Positions 35,682 through 50,115 of a stretch of 64,000 bases of DNA are shown piece after piece; within the stretch, counting starts at the first letter, position 1, and each line of letters begins with the position of its first letter. The notes beneath the pieces were generated by a model. That model was given only the letters and a program-made list of their open reading frames with translations, ran no database searches and was not told the origin of the DNA. Source of the stretch: Paramecium pentaurelia (Eukaryota > Ciliophora > Oligohymenophorea > Peniculida > Parameciidae); the NCBI GenBank assembly GCA_905183005.1, contig CAJJDO010000057.1:31296-95295 (forward strand). The letters are read 5' to 3'. The position numbers were made by a program, and so were the translations under genes.

Positions 35682-38600
35682 TCATTAATTTTACAATTAC
35701 ACTTTATCTTATATTTGGCTCTTTTGTACAGCTTTTAAAAATATTTCTCTCAACTTTTTGTTTTAAGTTTCTATTATGTTTGATGAATGATCCTCTAAAT
35801 ATTTTAAAATAACTAATGCATCTAAAGTTCCATTTTTTGAATGCATTATATTTTCTTCTTATTAATTTTGTGTTTGGCATAGCTTTTCTACAAAATCTTT
35901 GAATTATTGATCATGCTCCGAATCCAAACCATTATATTGTTACATTGTAAGTTCAATGGATGCTATTTTTAATTCTTTCTCTAAATCTAAGGAGCTAATA
36001 ATATTAAAATATTTTAAGATGCTGTTTAATTTACTCACCCTAACCTCAAATATATTTTCGCATTTTTAATTATTTGCATTGTCAAGGGCTAAATTGATAA
36101 GTTCAAATGCTTATGTATTTATTGATCTATTTCCTTCTAAAATTGATCCATCCTTATAAACTTTTTGAACTATATCTAAAACTTTTTCTGATCTACTCTT
36201 AACTGTATTCACTTCATATACTTAGGAAGATATCTATTACATTGCCAACAAATAATAATATAATTGTTGAAGGATTGCTTAATAATAAATATGTTGATGT
36301 TTTTCAAATTCTTAAGGTTGAGAAATAGATAAATCGATTTGAAAGCTGTCTTCTTATGCTAAAGGTTTATTGGACTATTCTAATTCAGAAGTTTATTTAT
36401 TTTATTAAGATACTTGTAATTTTAGTGAAGATAATAATTGCTAGAGTTATTAAATATTTTCTTAAATCCATTTAACCTTTTCTAATTATTGCTACTTATC
36501 TAACGGTTCTGGCTAATCTTATAATGGATTTATTAATGTTTATTGCTCTTTTTCAATCTTACTTAAACTTTCTTAAACATTATCTAAAATTGATTTATCT
36601 AATTAGGGTTGTGATAATGATAACATTTATATTTTTAATGAATTAATATCTATTTAAATTTCTTAAATCTCTTTGATTTATTCTTGATTTTATTACACAG
36701 TTCCTTCATATTAGTTCTATTTAATATCTATCTGTGAAGTTTCTTTAGAAGCAAGTTCAATATTTGATTATTTTTAATTTTATTTCAAAGAGTTAAGTTA
36801 TTCTAAAACTGACAGTATAAAGGGATTATCTGGTTATAGATCATTTGCTTTAAGATAATCAGAAAGCCCTAAGTCATATTAATTGCTATTAATATATAAT
36901 ACTCCTATTTTATATTTTCTATTTATTACCTCTGTTACAATAAGATTTAAGATCATTAGGATTCAATTATATGGCCATACTGAAATCATGGAGAGCTTAT
37001 TCATTATTTCCCATCATATTCCATAAAACTCCTAATCAGGTTAATATGTATATTACCTCTATTATAATAAGAATCAGCGTCCATAGAGTTTAACTTAATG
37101 GCCATGCTAAAATCCTCAAGAGCTTATTCTTTAATCCCCATTTCGAAATATCTCGATCCTATTCAGATAGCATCTTTATTACCTCTGCTCATATAGGCAG
37201 GAGCATACTAAGGATCCAATTAAATGCACTTTGCATAATCTAGGAGTGCCTATTCTTTATTTCCCTAACAATCTTAGAGTACTCCTATTCAAAATAAAAT
37301 ATATTGAGTACCTCTTTTATAAAAATATTTAGCATTTACTGGATTTAATTAAATGGCATTGTTATAATCTATAAGTGCTTATTCTTTATTTCCCATTTCA
37401 TCATATAATAATCCTACTCAAATATACAGTATTTTTACCTCTGTTAATATAAGCTAAATCATTTGTAGGGTCTAATTCAATTGATTTATTTAAATCAATT
37501 AGTGCCTGTTCTTTGTTTCCTATTTCTTTATATAGAATTCCTATTATATAATATCAAAAGATACCTCTGTTAATATAAGTTATAGCATCCATTGGATCTA
37601 ACTGAATTGCATTGTTATAATCAATCAGTGCCTCTTCTTTATTTCCCATATTTTTATATAAAATTCCTATTAAATATTATTGATTTATTGCCTCTGTTAC
37701 AATATGTTTTCACATCTTTAGGATTTAATTAAAGAACTTTATTATAATCCTCAAATGCCTATTCAGTATTTCCCATCTCATTAAATAAAACACCTGTTAG
37801 ATATCATATCTATATTACCTCTATTATAATAAATTTTAGCATTCATAGGATCCAATTAAATAGCCTAATTATAATTTATGAGTGCTTATTATTTATCTCC
37901 TATTGCATCATATTGAATTCCTTTGTATACTATTTATTCATTACCTCTGTTATGATAAATTTTAGAATCCATAGGATCTAATTCAATTGCTTTGTCATAA
38001 TCTAAGAGAGCCTATTCTTAATTTCCCATTTCATAATATATAACTCCTATTCATTTTAATTTATTAATTACCTCTGTTGTAATAAAATTTTGAGCTCAAA
38101 GGATCTAACTGAATCGCTTTATTAAAATCAAGGAGTGCCTACTCTTTATTTCCAATATTTTTATAAAGAATTCCTATTCATTAATATTTATTAATTACCT
38201 CTGTTACAGTAGATTTTAGTATTAATGGGATCCAATAGAAGGGCCTTGTTATAATCTATGAGTGCTTATTCTTGATTTCCCATGTCATCAAATTGAGTTG
38301 CTATTCGATAAAATAAATTGATTACCTCTAATAAAATAATATCCAGCATTCTAAGGATCGATTTGAATGGCCATATTATAATCTAAGAGGGCTTAATCTA
38401 TAAGTCCCATTTGGTTATATAGATCTCCTATACAATATAATTCATGAAATTACCTCTATATATATATACCTAACTACATTTCTCATCAACTTCAATTGCC
38501 TTATTATAATACTTCAAAGCTTCTAGATACTATCCTATTACTACCATTATTATTCCTAAAATTATCAAACTTCTTTACCAATCATCATGTATGCTAATCC

Positions 38601-39047
38601 ATAATTCGGATTAATTTGTATAGCTTTTTCACAATCTTCTAATGATTCTTTTAACATTTTCTTTCTATAGAATCCAGTTGCTATGATTTATTTAATTACA
38701 CTTTACCTCTATGATAAAATGTTTCTTCTTTCAATGACCCTAATTATACAGCTGAATTTAAATCATCTAATGCTTGATCATTCAAATTTTTTTTTAACAA
38801 TAACTCTCCTTAAGTTATAAAATTAATAGATACCTCTCAATGTTAAGGCTTTAGCATTCAAAGGAAGGAGTTTCAGAGAATTGTTTATAAGTTTTAAGGC
38901 GTCCTCAATGTTCAACTATTTGAGCTTAATCTAATTATAATATATAATTAAGTTTACAAGGCTTGCTTAATATAATTCTTCAGCTTATTGTTCGTTTTAG
39001 TAAATATCAGTTGACTGTTGGGATAATTGACTTTGATCTGATTACAT
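35682..39047 (-). CDS. TPR repeat protein, intron in every repeat
   Basis: ATG 39047-39045 to TGA 35684-35682. Removing 16 introns (23-27 nt, 399 nt in total) gives exactly 989 codons, 988 residues. After a Gln-rich start come about 17 tetratricopeptide repeats of 34 residues with the pattern GILY-NMGN-EQAL-DYN-AIQLDP-(N/D)AK-YYNRG. They end near 36.80 kb. The remaining 370 residues are a Gln-rich helical region (QQNQEQIKEIQEI), then a helical domain. TPR arrays bind proteins; no catalytic domain is seen. Each intron sits at the same phase-1 point after NR, so exon and intron multiplied together. One intron has a GC donor. A member of the large ciliate TPR family; the partner is unknown. Confidence 0.9.
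36905..38833 (-). repeat. tandem exon+intron TPR units, about 127-bp period
   Basis: Sixteen introns recur at about 127-bp steps from 38809-38833 to 36905-36929. Each follows a TPR ending in (N/H/S)R, with a 102-nt exon between neighbours. Most start GTAAT and end AATAG. Confidence 0.9.
37667..37691 (-). other. 25-nt GC-AG intron
   Basis: On the minus strand it begins GCAATAAATC and ends TTTAATAG, at the same place where all sister introns begin GTAA or similar. The frame requires its removal. Either a true GC donor or a one-base sequence error. Confidence 0.75.
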
Positions 39048-39353
39048 TTATGAATATTTCAATAAATTTAATGTATTTTAGAGAAATTTCAGAAAATAAG
39101 ATATAACACTTTTTTAAATTGCTGATAATTAATTTTATTAATGTAATAAATCTAGGTTATATCTATGATTATTATAGGATAAAAAGAAACACTATTCTTT
39201 TTGACAATAGTAACTCAATTAATAAAAGAGAGGAAGGTGAAACATTAATTTTATTTGTTCTTAATCAACTTGATTATAAGAGCATTCTATAATATAAAAT
39301 ATTTAGTAATCTATAAAAAATATATTATTTTAATAATTGATCTATGAATAATT

Positions 39354-42300
39354 TCAATAATTATTATTTTTTGCCCCTTTTTACAACAGCAATTTTTCGA
39401 GATTCTCGTTATCTTATGTCAATAATATTGATTGTTTAATACTACAACAATCAGCCATTAAAATTGGACTTCTAGCAAAAGTTTTACTGCAAACAGGTTT
39501 TCCATATTTTTCTACAATCTGTTTACTTACATTATAAATAAATATAGACCCATCATATGTTCCTATAATCAATTATTTTCCACGATTAGAAGATAAAACA
39601 CAATTAATTTCTGTTGAAAATTGATTAATTGTATATTTAATTTCCTTTGTTTTCTTATCAATCAAGTTTATACTCTTTCTTTAATCAATTAATTAGTGTT
39701 CAAATAGAGCTGATTCTTATTTATTAACTACTAAAAATTCTATATTTTCAGGTCCAAACAAGCAAATTTCTGTAAATTCTTCAAACAAATATGTATATAC
39801 TAAATTATCTTTACCAATAGCCTTAATAATTTATGTATCCTCATTAATCTAAAATGCTTTTACTGGAACTTACGATTTTAAAATTACTTTAATGTTACTT
39901 TACAAATTCCAGCATCTTAGTTTTTAATCTTTTCCTATTCCATATAATGTATCTGCATTAGCTGAAAAGGACAATATACTGGAGTAAGTAGATGATACAA
40001 ATGAGTTACCTTCAACAATCAAAATGGGCTTCTTTTAAATAAGGTCCCAGACATATAGTGCTTCTCTACCTTAGATTGCTAATAACTACTTATTTTCAGA
40101 ATATGCAGGAGTATATATTAAGAAATCATTATCATAAGTACTTGTTTATAATTAAATTTTGGATTAAGTTTTATGATATAAATAGCTTTGCTCTAGACCA
40201 ACATCCATGTAGCAAGCGATTGCTTCTCCCCAAAGAATGAGAAAGTCATCATTATTGTGAGAAAAAGCATGAATAGTTACTAAAGAGTTGCTTTCTGAAT
40301 TTACACATATATATTTAGAAGTATATTTTTAAAGCAATGTATATTTATCATAAACATCCCATAGTCTGGTTTCTCCATCTTCATGAAATGAGAATAATGT
40401 TTTGCTATCTCCTGAAAATACCATTGTCAATATTTTAAATTTGCTACTTTCCTCATCTTTTAAAATTGCTAGCTATTATTTTGTTTATATCGACCATAAT
40501 ATTATAGACAATTTTAAATCTTCAAGAGCCACTTTAGTAGAATCTTTAGATATTGCTATTGCTCCTATTTCTGAATTTATTTTTATACTAACATTTTCAA
40601 CAACTTATTGTCCCTTTTCCTATATAAGACTCACAAGTTTGAATGGAGATTTCGATATATAAAATTTTTAATCAGGAGACATCAAGGTGATATCCAATAA
40701 ATCTTAAAATTTTGTCTAATTCTGAAGTTTACAATATTAAAATGCTGTTTCTAAATCCCAAATTAAGTTAGTTTGATAATTATAAGTAACTATATGTTTT
40801 GATATTAATTAATTATTTTGGACATCAAATTTCAAATTATTACATCTCGCACAAAGTAATCTAAAGCTTCTTTCAATCAAATATTTCGTATTGAAACTCC
40901 ATACAACAATTTATCCATTTTGATCAACAGCAGCACAATAATGAGCATCATCAGAATATTCTACCAAAGATATTTTTTCCTATCCATCCAGTAATATATC
41001 AATGGATTTTTATTATTTTAAATCCCATCTCATTATTTAAGATCGTGATTAAGAAACTAATTATAATCCATCAGAAGAAATTAAAAATTACTGAATATCA
41101 TCTTTATGGCCAGTCATTTCTATTTGTTATTATTAAAGTGCTTTTAGATTCCAAAGTTTTATGTATTCCTAATTTACTTAGGCTAATAAATTTTAATTAA
41201 GTAAAGTTAATAAATTAATTGAATGGGTATTAGTTTGAAACATCGAAATAAGTTTATATGTTTTAATGTCCCATAATTTAATTGAATTATCTCTATATCC
41301 AGTAACAAAATTCATACTATCTGCAGAAAATGCTATTTATTGACAATATTGTTAATAATTCACAATTTCTTCTAAGGATTGTATTAATTAATTAGTTTTG
41401 AGATCATATAATAATAGCAGTTATTTTTATGGACTAATTTATGTTGAAGATAAAAAAATAGCTTGAGTTTATTATTTATTTATTTTCAGATTACTAATCT
41501 TTTCACAATTAAATTGTTATTTTTTGATGATCTCTTTTTTCTAAATATCAAATATAGTTTAATATTAATTATCTATTATTGTAAATGTTTTACTATCGGA
41601 AGAAAAGGAAAAATCACAAGGCCATATATGATGATAATCTATGAAAAAGTAAATCTCAACATAGTCACAAAAAAGAGATTAAATATAAACTAAATTATCT
41701 ATACCTATTATGAAATACTCAGAATTAATTATAACAAAGTTTGATGTTGGATTCTACATTTAAAACATCTTATAACCACTAATATCATCTAAATCATGTA
41801 TTGAAACATATTATCCACTCTTAATTATGATTTATTTTTAATTATTAAATAACATTGTTTAAAGAGGATTATAAAAAGGCAAAGGAATCTCTTTTATTTT
41901 ATTGGCCTTTTCTATGTTTGATATATCGTAAAGGGATAATTTATTATCAGAACCAATTATCAATATATCTTCTAATGAATTATATAAAACCGAATAACAG
42001 GTCTATGATGGTTCCAAAGTTAATATTGTTTCTTTATTATTTAATTATTTTATAAGAGTCCCATTAAGTGTGCAAATAGCAATATAATTAGAACTTTTTA
42101 TAAGTTCAAAATCATAGCATCTGGAATTTCCTTCATAAATTATTTTTTAACTACTTTCTAAAGGATATTGCTCCTTGGTAGTTTCATAAAGATAAATACT
42201 ATCTTAGGCTTTACAAATCAGGTATTTATTATCATAAGAATACAGCAGTTTGTTGACAATATCTTTTAATGTTACAGAAAATAGAAACTCAAATTTATTG

Positions 42301-45300
42301 ATATTCTTTAAACTCCAAAAATTAATAATATATTTGTCTATTCCTGCAGCTAATACTTGATCATCATTAGAATAAGCTAATGAATAAGCTTTAAATGGTA
42401 ATTTTGTAATTTCTTTGTAATCCTAAAATCCCCTAATAGACAAAATTAAGATTTCTAAACTACCTATAGCTAATAGTTTAGCATTGTGTGAAGCTTAGAT
42501 GCAGTTTACTGATGATGAAAATTTTAATTAATAAAATTAGGGATTGGAATTTATTTATAATGCTTTTGTTTTCCAAATAAAATTGAGAGCCCTATTATTT
42601 TATGCAACAATATATTATCCATCAGAAGATAATTTAATATTAGTATATTCATAATTGTATAAGGGAATTAATTTCTCCAAGACAAGTTCATTACAATTTA
42701 ATATTTAAATGTATTATTTAGTTAAACAAGCAAGAATATTTAATTCTTCAGAGTATGAAGCAGAAAGGACTTTTTGGCCATTTGGAAATTAAAAAGTTTT
42801 TGTTTCTTCATCACCTTAAACTTACCATATTTTAACAGAACCATCTTCACTACCTGATATCAATTTTTTCCCATCTTTTGAATAAAATACACTGGTTATT
42901 ACATTTTTGTGACCAATTAAGGTTTATTTCTCTTTACAAATAATATTTTCCCATTTAGCATTTTCAATTGTTGCACAGTTGAAATTACATGATTCAATTG
43001 ATAAATTTGAGAATTTAGTATAATTTAAATTAGAATTAAAAAATGTAAGATTATTTAATTTTGTATCAGATAGACAAACCCGACTTAAATCTATATTATT
43101 TAAATTTTCTTATAATGAACTTAATAAATATATTGCATTTGAAGCTGATCTAATTAGTTATTTTTGTTCATTTTTATTGGATAATTGGATAATTTATAGT
43201 AGTTTATATTTAATATTTGAAATAACATTTAACTTTGACTTTAACAATTATATTGAACCTTAATAATGTTCTTAAGATATGTTAAATAAATCAGCACTAA
43301 ATCGACTATTTTATAAATTTTCACATAAAATTTATTAATTCTATACTTTAAACATTGATTCAAGCAAATTTAAGATATATTTAGCTACAAAAAACTCTTA
43401 AATTGATTTATGATTAAAAGTATATATACTTCCTTTCGAACTTAGTATTATACATTTTCTTAAGAAATTGCAATATTCAGAATTCGATTAATTTTCATCA
43501 AAATAAAAATCTTCCCATAAATTTTCATTTTATTCTTATTTAAAACATTCTGCTATCTACAATTTTCCTCTTTATTTGTAATTCACTTAAGTAAGTTAAT
43601 TCATAGTCATATCTAGAGCTAAATATTAAGAGAAATCTTATAAATCATTTAAGGTAGTTTCATAATTAAAAGTTTTCCCTAAATCCTTTTAATTTTAAAG
43701 TTATTGAATGTGGTAAAATGATACAAATGTTTCATAAAAGTCATATGCAGTAAATGAATTTAGTTTAAATGCTCCAACAATAAAATTTGCATCTTTTGTT
43801 ACATTAAACACTTATCTTGAAATTATTTTGGTAGAACCCAAAAATTCAATTGAATGATCCATAGAAAAGTTTTCAAAAAACTTTTAATTATCTAATTCAT
43901 TTTCAATAGACTAAAATTATTCTAAAAAATTTTAAGACTCTATCTATTCTTATAAAGATTTTATGATTTCAGAAATATCTTCCTAATTTTCTGTTGATTA
44001 TTAATAAGTCTTATAGTAATTGATTAATTAGGATTATAAATAAGCTTCTCTTTTTAACTTTAAATATTATTTTTTTAAGGTTTCTCTTAAATAATTAGAC
44101 TCTGAGAATATTAAAGACATTTTAGGTAACACATAGACAATCAATTCCATCATAAATGGAGTACTCATAAAATGATTTATATTCACATTTTTAATTACTG
44201 TTATAAATTTTTATTATCCCCATAATTTAAGAAGTTCTTTTTTTAATGAAATCATTTAATCTGTTCTAATATGATTAAAGAATTCTAGAGCTTATAATTT
44301 AATAATAATTTTATCTACATCTTGGGGATTGAATAAAAAATCTTAAGTTTATTTCAAATTAATTATTATGTTAATATATTCTTCCAAAGGATTCCATATT
44401 AACTTGAATTCTTAGATAGATATAGTTTATCCTCTTAATTATTTAAAAAATTCATAAAATTTTTTTATAGATCTTTTAACACTAATTTCGCAATATTACC
44501 TAATATATTCTGAGCTTTATTCTTATGTGAATGGTAATATTTCAACTTCTTTTAAAGTTTCAATACTCTTACCATAAAACCATGTTTGATATCCAATTGA
44601 TGTTAGAATTTCTTCTCTGGTTGTTATGATTAATTTTATATTTTAACCTGAAATTTGAAGATTTAAATCTTATGCTAATCTATTTGTTTAATATAAATTA
44701 GATTAAATGCAGTCAAATTTCATTTCATCATAGCTTTCTAAGATCAAGATTATTTTCATATTTCCATTAAATACAGCTTCTTTAAATTCTCTAATTTATA
44801 TCTTATCAAAATTATAATTTTAAGATTCTAAGGCTTATTCTAATAAATTATGCTTTGGATCTTTTAAAGATGGTAATGAAACATAAATTGGAATCCATTA
44901 TGGAAAAACAGTATCATTCAACCAAAGAAATTCTTCTATATTTCTTGATGCTCTGCTTTTACCTGAGCCTGCTTTTCCTTTTAAAAGCAGAACATCTTTC
45001 TGACTTTCACTTTCACACCATAAAAATTCATTTATTTCACCTTAAAAATTATTATATTTAGATTTCAATAAATATGAAGTAAATACTCCATTAATATTTT
45101 CTTTTTTCTTACCTGTAACAGGATCATATTCTTAAGTGGATATTTAAATATGAACTTAATCTAATTCTGTTTCTTATTTTTATTTTAATATTTTTTATTT
45201 TCTAATTTATAATAGTTCAATATAATTTTTACCACTTAATCTTCTTACATCATCTTCTATTCCTTTAACACTTGAAAGTACTTAATCAATTGAAGATTTA

Positions 45301-48300
45301 ATTGACTTTAGATCTTTACTAATTTCTCTTAAAAAAATAAGACTAATATCCATCTTTTATGACATATCTGTAATATTATCTAAATAGTTCTCAAAATCTT
45401 CGTAAGCTTATTAAAGTTGATTCTTCATTTTCACTTAATTATCACTAATTAAAACTTAAGTTTCTAATTGTTCTATACTTTTTAATCTATTCTGCATTTC
45501 TATCTTCAATTTATTTGAAAATGAGGCAAGATCTCTAGAAAATAATTTCTTCTACATTTCTATCATTTCTTTATTTTTTAAAATACTTCTTACACTAGAA
45601 TGTTTTTCAATAGTCCATATCTGTTTCAATAGTGTTTAACAAAATTCCTAAATTATAGGTTCATGTAAAAATGATTACATTTTAATTAGATTGAATACTG
45701 TTGCTTCTCTAACTTTGTAAGAGGATTCTGCAAGAAAACCATCTCCTTAGACATTATTTTCTATCTTTAAATTTTACAACATAAAAGTATATGCTTTGTC
45801 AATAATAAACTCTTAATTTCCATTATTACTCTTTTAGTATAAAAAAGAGGAACCTTCAGATATCATTTATATGGTTGTTTTTTAATCAAGACAAAGATCC
45901 TCTGATAATGATCTTAAAAAATTTTCATTGAAAACAATCTGGTTTTATTCTGCTATTTTACTTAAACATTTAATAAATTCAATCCTCAAATCAGAATATA
46001 TTACAAAATAATTTTGATTAAAAGTATCTTTAATGAATTCTAAAGTTAGTTTTTGAAATGAAACTTAAGTTAATTCGATATTCTCATTTCTTTATTAAAT
46101 AATTTATGAAATTTTTTTGAAATTCTAAATTAACTATTAAATTTAAGATATAGATTCATCCCAAGTAAATAGATTTTCAGAAGTTATACAATCATAAATA
46201 TTTTATTATTTTTTTAATTGAGGAATGTTATTATTTGTTATATTTAATAATTCTATCTAAATTTATTCTTATTGTTATTATTATTCTTAACCCACTTCTT
46301 CTAATTATTTATCAAAAAGATATATTATTTCCATAATAAATGACTATTAATTATTTTTTAGCAATTCAAGTATTTATATTTTGTTTTTAATTTCCTTAAA
46401 TATCAAAATATGCTTAGTTTTTAAGACTTAAGACCAATTTTATTTCTATATTATATCAATTCCATTATCTAATGACACTATAATTTCATAAAAGTCTACT
46501 TAATGGATATCAGTTTATATCTTTCCACCAAATTTATCATATAATTTTTACAATATATTCCTTCTTTCATGTATTATATTTTCCAAAAAAGCTTTGATAT
46601 TTTGTTAATCTTTGATTTGATCCTATTATTGGACATTCTCCTTTTAAATATTCAATGAGACAACTTTTCTCTATTGGATAACCAATAACTGCTTTAAAAG
46701 TTTTAAAATCATAATAATTTATTTACATACTATTCTATTTTTCCTGAGATCAATTTAGGAAAATTCTATTTGTTAAATAAAACAATTATTATAATAATTA
46801 ATAAATTCACCTCCAAATTATTAAATAAACTTAAAATCATATATGTTAATTAGTATATAGGATTAAAATTTTTATGAAGTTTTCATCTATAAAAATAAAT
46901 TTAGTTCCTTTGATTCATATATTTTAAAAAATTTACGTTTAATAGATTTTTATTAGATGATAAATTTATCAATATAACTAATAAAATCTGTTAATGCCAT
47001 TTAAAGCTATTATTAATCAAATTCACATTCTTTAATCCTAATATTTGATGTTTCAAGCATCAAATTTGGGGAATTAACTTCATCTTAATATATTGATAAT
47101 TTATGAAATATTTAGATTATAAATAATGAAAATTTTTTAAAGTTAATTATGTATTCCTTTTCATATTGTTATTCCAATTCTTTAATGATTTATATTATTG
47201 AAATTTAATATGCTAAACTCTTTTCTTTAAAAAATTATTTGTTTTATATTAATGTGTTCTAAATTATTTCAATAGCTTATCTTTCTTAATTTATCATAAT
47301 ATTGAGTTCATATAAAGTATATATAAATGATTAGCTATATAGTTTAATCTACTTAATTGTATATTTGATATCATCTTTTGATATTTAAGTGTTTAAACTT
47401 GATTAGATTTTGGAAACAGTTGGAGTAAATTATTAAATTATTGTTTCAAATAAATTAATTAATTAATCTTTTGAAGTTTTTAAATTATCATTTAATATTG
47501 TTACTATTTCCAAATTAGATTCACTAATTAATTTTTTAATATTTAAATCTTAATCACTAATCATTTCTATATTTTGGTTATTAAATTAAAATATTGAATA
47601 TGAGGGTAACAATTGAAATTTTTCTTAAATATCTAATAAATACTCTTAAAATAGAATTAATTAATGAAACTATTTCAGATTAAGGTTATTTTTTTTCCCG
47701 AAAATTTGAAGTTTACCTGATGTTTTATCATAAGGCAATTATACTATTTAATTTGATACTATTAACTCATTCCAATTTAATTGATTAGAATTTTATTATT
47801 GATTAAGTGAGAATTTATTTATAATTGGTCTATAAGACATCAAATCAGATATAAATTTAACCCAACAAAAATGTATCATCCAATCTTTAGATGGCTTTAT
47901 ATATAAATTAAATCCATCCAATACAGTATTAATCGTTTTTTAAACAGAATACCCTACTTTCAATTAATTAATTATAGACCATTTTAAATTTTCAAAAAAG
48001 TAGTAAATTTCATATTTTTGAAGAGGATGTTAAATTTGCTTATCATAAAAATTTAATAGTAAATATTTGCCTGCCTCTATTAATGCATCAATTAATTCAG
48101 GACTTGGAGATAACTAAGAAATCGAACTTGCTACTCCACATACAATGGCAATTACTAATTCTTTTTCTTTCTCAGAATTAGTTCTACAATGAGCAATACA
48201 TGTCTTAATCAATTAAAGTTCAAATTCAACTCCATTTTTCCATAGATTTATAGATTCTACACTTATTTATGATTCTATTTCTGATATCATTTCAAGCAAA

Positions 48301-48872
48301 CTTTGCTTTAAACTTTCTTGCATATATCTATCTTCATTCTTTAATTAATAGGAAAAGATGACTCTAAATAAATCATTGCATATATCAAGTAATTAATAAA
48401 ACAAAAATCCTGATAGTCTTATATATATTATCAACTATTTTAATAATGTTTCTGCACATGTCTCAATTAGATGATAAAATATAGAGTTTAATTAATCATC
48501 ATTACAAAGTATTTAAAAATATTCTTTATGATTGTAAAACCATTAAAATGATGAAAGTATTTCATCTTAATATAATTTATCAGAAAAAGTTGAAGATTTT
48601 TCAGATATAATGTTAGTGTGATCTTTGATTTTAGAAGCAAAATTAATCGGAAGTTTATTATTTAATTAAGTTATTTTCTCTTAAGTATTTTTTGTAGCTG
48701 CACATCCTCCTCCTCTTAATCGAGGAATTATATCAAGTATAAATATCATTTAATCTTCTATTTGTTGATTGCTTTAATAAGTCTCTATACTTATTTATTT
48801 ATTGATATGATATTGAGGTTTTAAGTCGTTAAAATTCATTTCAGCCAGATCTATTGATAATAATGGATTCAT
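39354..48872 (-). CDS. giant NACHT-pentapeptide-WD40 protein (STAND NTPase)
   Basis: One frame of 3173 codons from ATG 48872-48870 to TGA 39356-39354, checked as in phase at 44996 and 41111, with no intron. Residues 1-1270 are a long helical region of no recognised family. Near 1292-1500 is a NACHT-type NTPase: LLLKGKAGSGKSRAS (Walker A), IILILESYDEMK (Walker B), LIITTREE (sensor). A helical part follows, ending in KSIQEFFVAKYIL, a typical NACHT-family tail. Residues about 1890-1960 are pentapeptide-like, and WD40 units continue to the end (IGHKNVITSVFYSKDGKK; GSEDGSVKIW). The C-terminus reads LEKLLLQKGAKNNNY. STAND proteins are ATP-switched signalling receptors whose repeats sense a ligand. 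The effector is not identified. Coding-like text upstream of the start suggests the N-terminus may be longer. Confidence 0.9.
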
Positions 48873-50067
48873 TAGTATATTTTTGTAAATAATAATAAAT
48901 TTATCACATAAATCTTTCCCTTATGAAGTGTCTGCTTTTCATCATAGTGCGCATTAATTAAATATTGCATTAATTCAACTTTAAGGATCTTTTTTTAATT
49001 ATAATAATGCAGCAATCATAATACTTTTAACAATAATATATAATAAATATTTAATCCTATCTATTAGACATTATTAAGGAATGTATATCCTTAATGATTT
49101 AATCTTATTGATTACTTTGTAATAAGATGAACAATTTCAACAATCATTTTTAAGTTAGAAATTTCTTTTACTTACATTTAATGACTGGTGTTAGATCATA
49201 TTCAAGGTTTTTCAAAAGTTGTCTTATACTCTTCGATAGGCTATCAGTTCGATTTCTTTTTAGATAAAAAATTTACGTTTTTTTATATAGGTCAATTATA
49301 ATTTTTATGTTCACCAAAACTTTTTTTTTTACACTACATTAATATTGATATCCACCAGAATCTGAATTTTATCATTAATGTTCATCGAATATTTTTTTTA
49401 ACTTAGCTAGGGTCATTAATTATTTTAGAATAAAAAATAATAACTCTGTCCAAAATTGCTCTAAATGATTTATGATTGTTTAGTTTTAGATTATATAAGA
49501 AATCTAAAAGCAAATATTTTAAATAAATATATATTAAGCATATAATATTCTAAAAATATCAATTTTTATAGTAACTTCAAATTGATTGTTAAAAACGAGA
49601 TGAAATCTAGAAAAGAATCAGATGTTGAAAAAAATCTCAATTTTTATGTATAGTTTGTTGTTTTTGTTTTGTTTAATCAAATTTGATTTTTCAGAAATTT
49701 TAAGAATTCATATCTAATTTAATGAAAAAATCACTAATTTTTATACAATTAAATGATTGAAATAAGAAAAGAAATTATAAATTATGTTATTTATATACTA
49801 TATAAAGTAAATTGCCATTAATCTTGTCTCAAATTAACTTAGAATTCATTTTTCTTAATACAATATTCCAAAAATCCTCATCTAATAAATAGTGAACAAC
49901 AAAAATAAGTAATAAGTAACCAATTCATGATCTTATATCAAATAATACGAATGTCTACTACTTATTAAAATATGAACAAAAATGTTATCTTCCATATTTT
50001 TTTAAAGATGAAGACATGAGTTTTTTAAGATTAGGAGTTAATAGTATTTGAAATATTTGATTGTCTT

Positions 50068-50110
50068 AATTCTATTAGAATATTGAATATTATTATTAAA
50101 TATTAATAAT
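50068..50110. repeat. 43-base overlap with the next contig
   Basis: These 43 bases (starting AATTCTATTAG) recur at 50589-50631 directly after the N. After them the sequence diverges: here towards the 472-base copy of the 59.8-kb locus, there towards the WD40 gene at 50649. This looks like a branch point in the assembly. Confidence 0.8.
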
Positions 50111-50115
50111 ATTTT

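Noticed and set aside
40058..42055. Several plus-strand ORFs of 60-86 codons between 40.1 and 42.1 kb
   Set aside because: They are antisense shadows of the continuous 3173-codon NACHT/WD40 frame on the minus strand.
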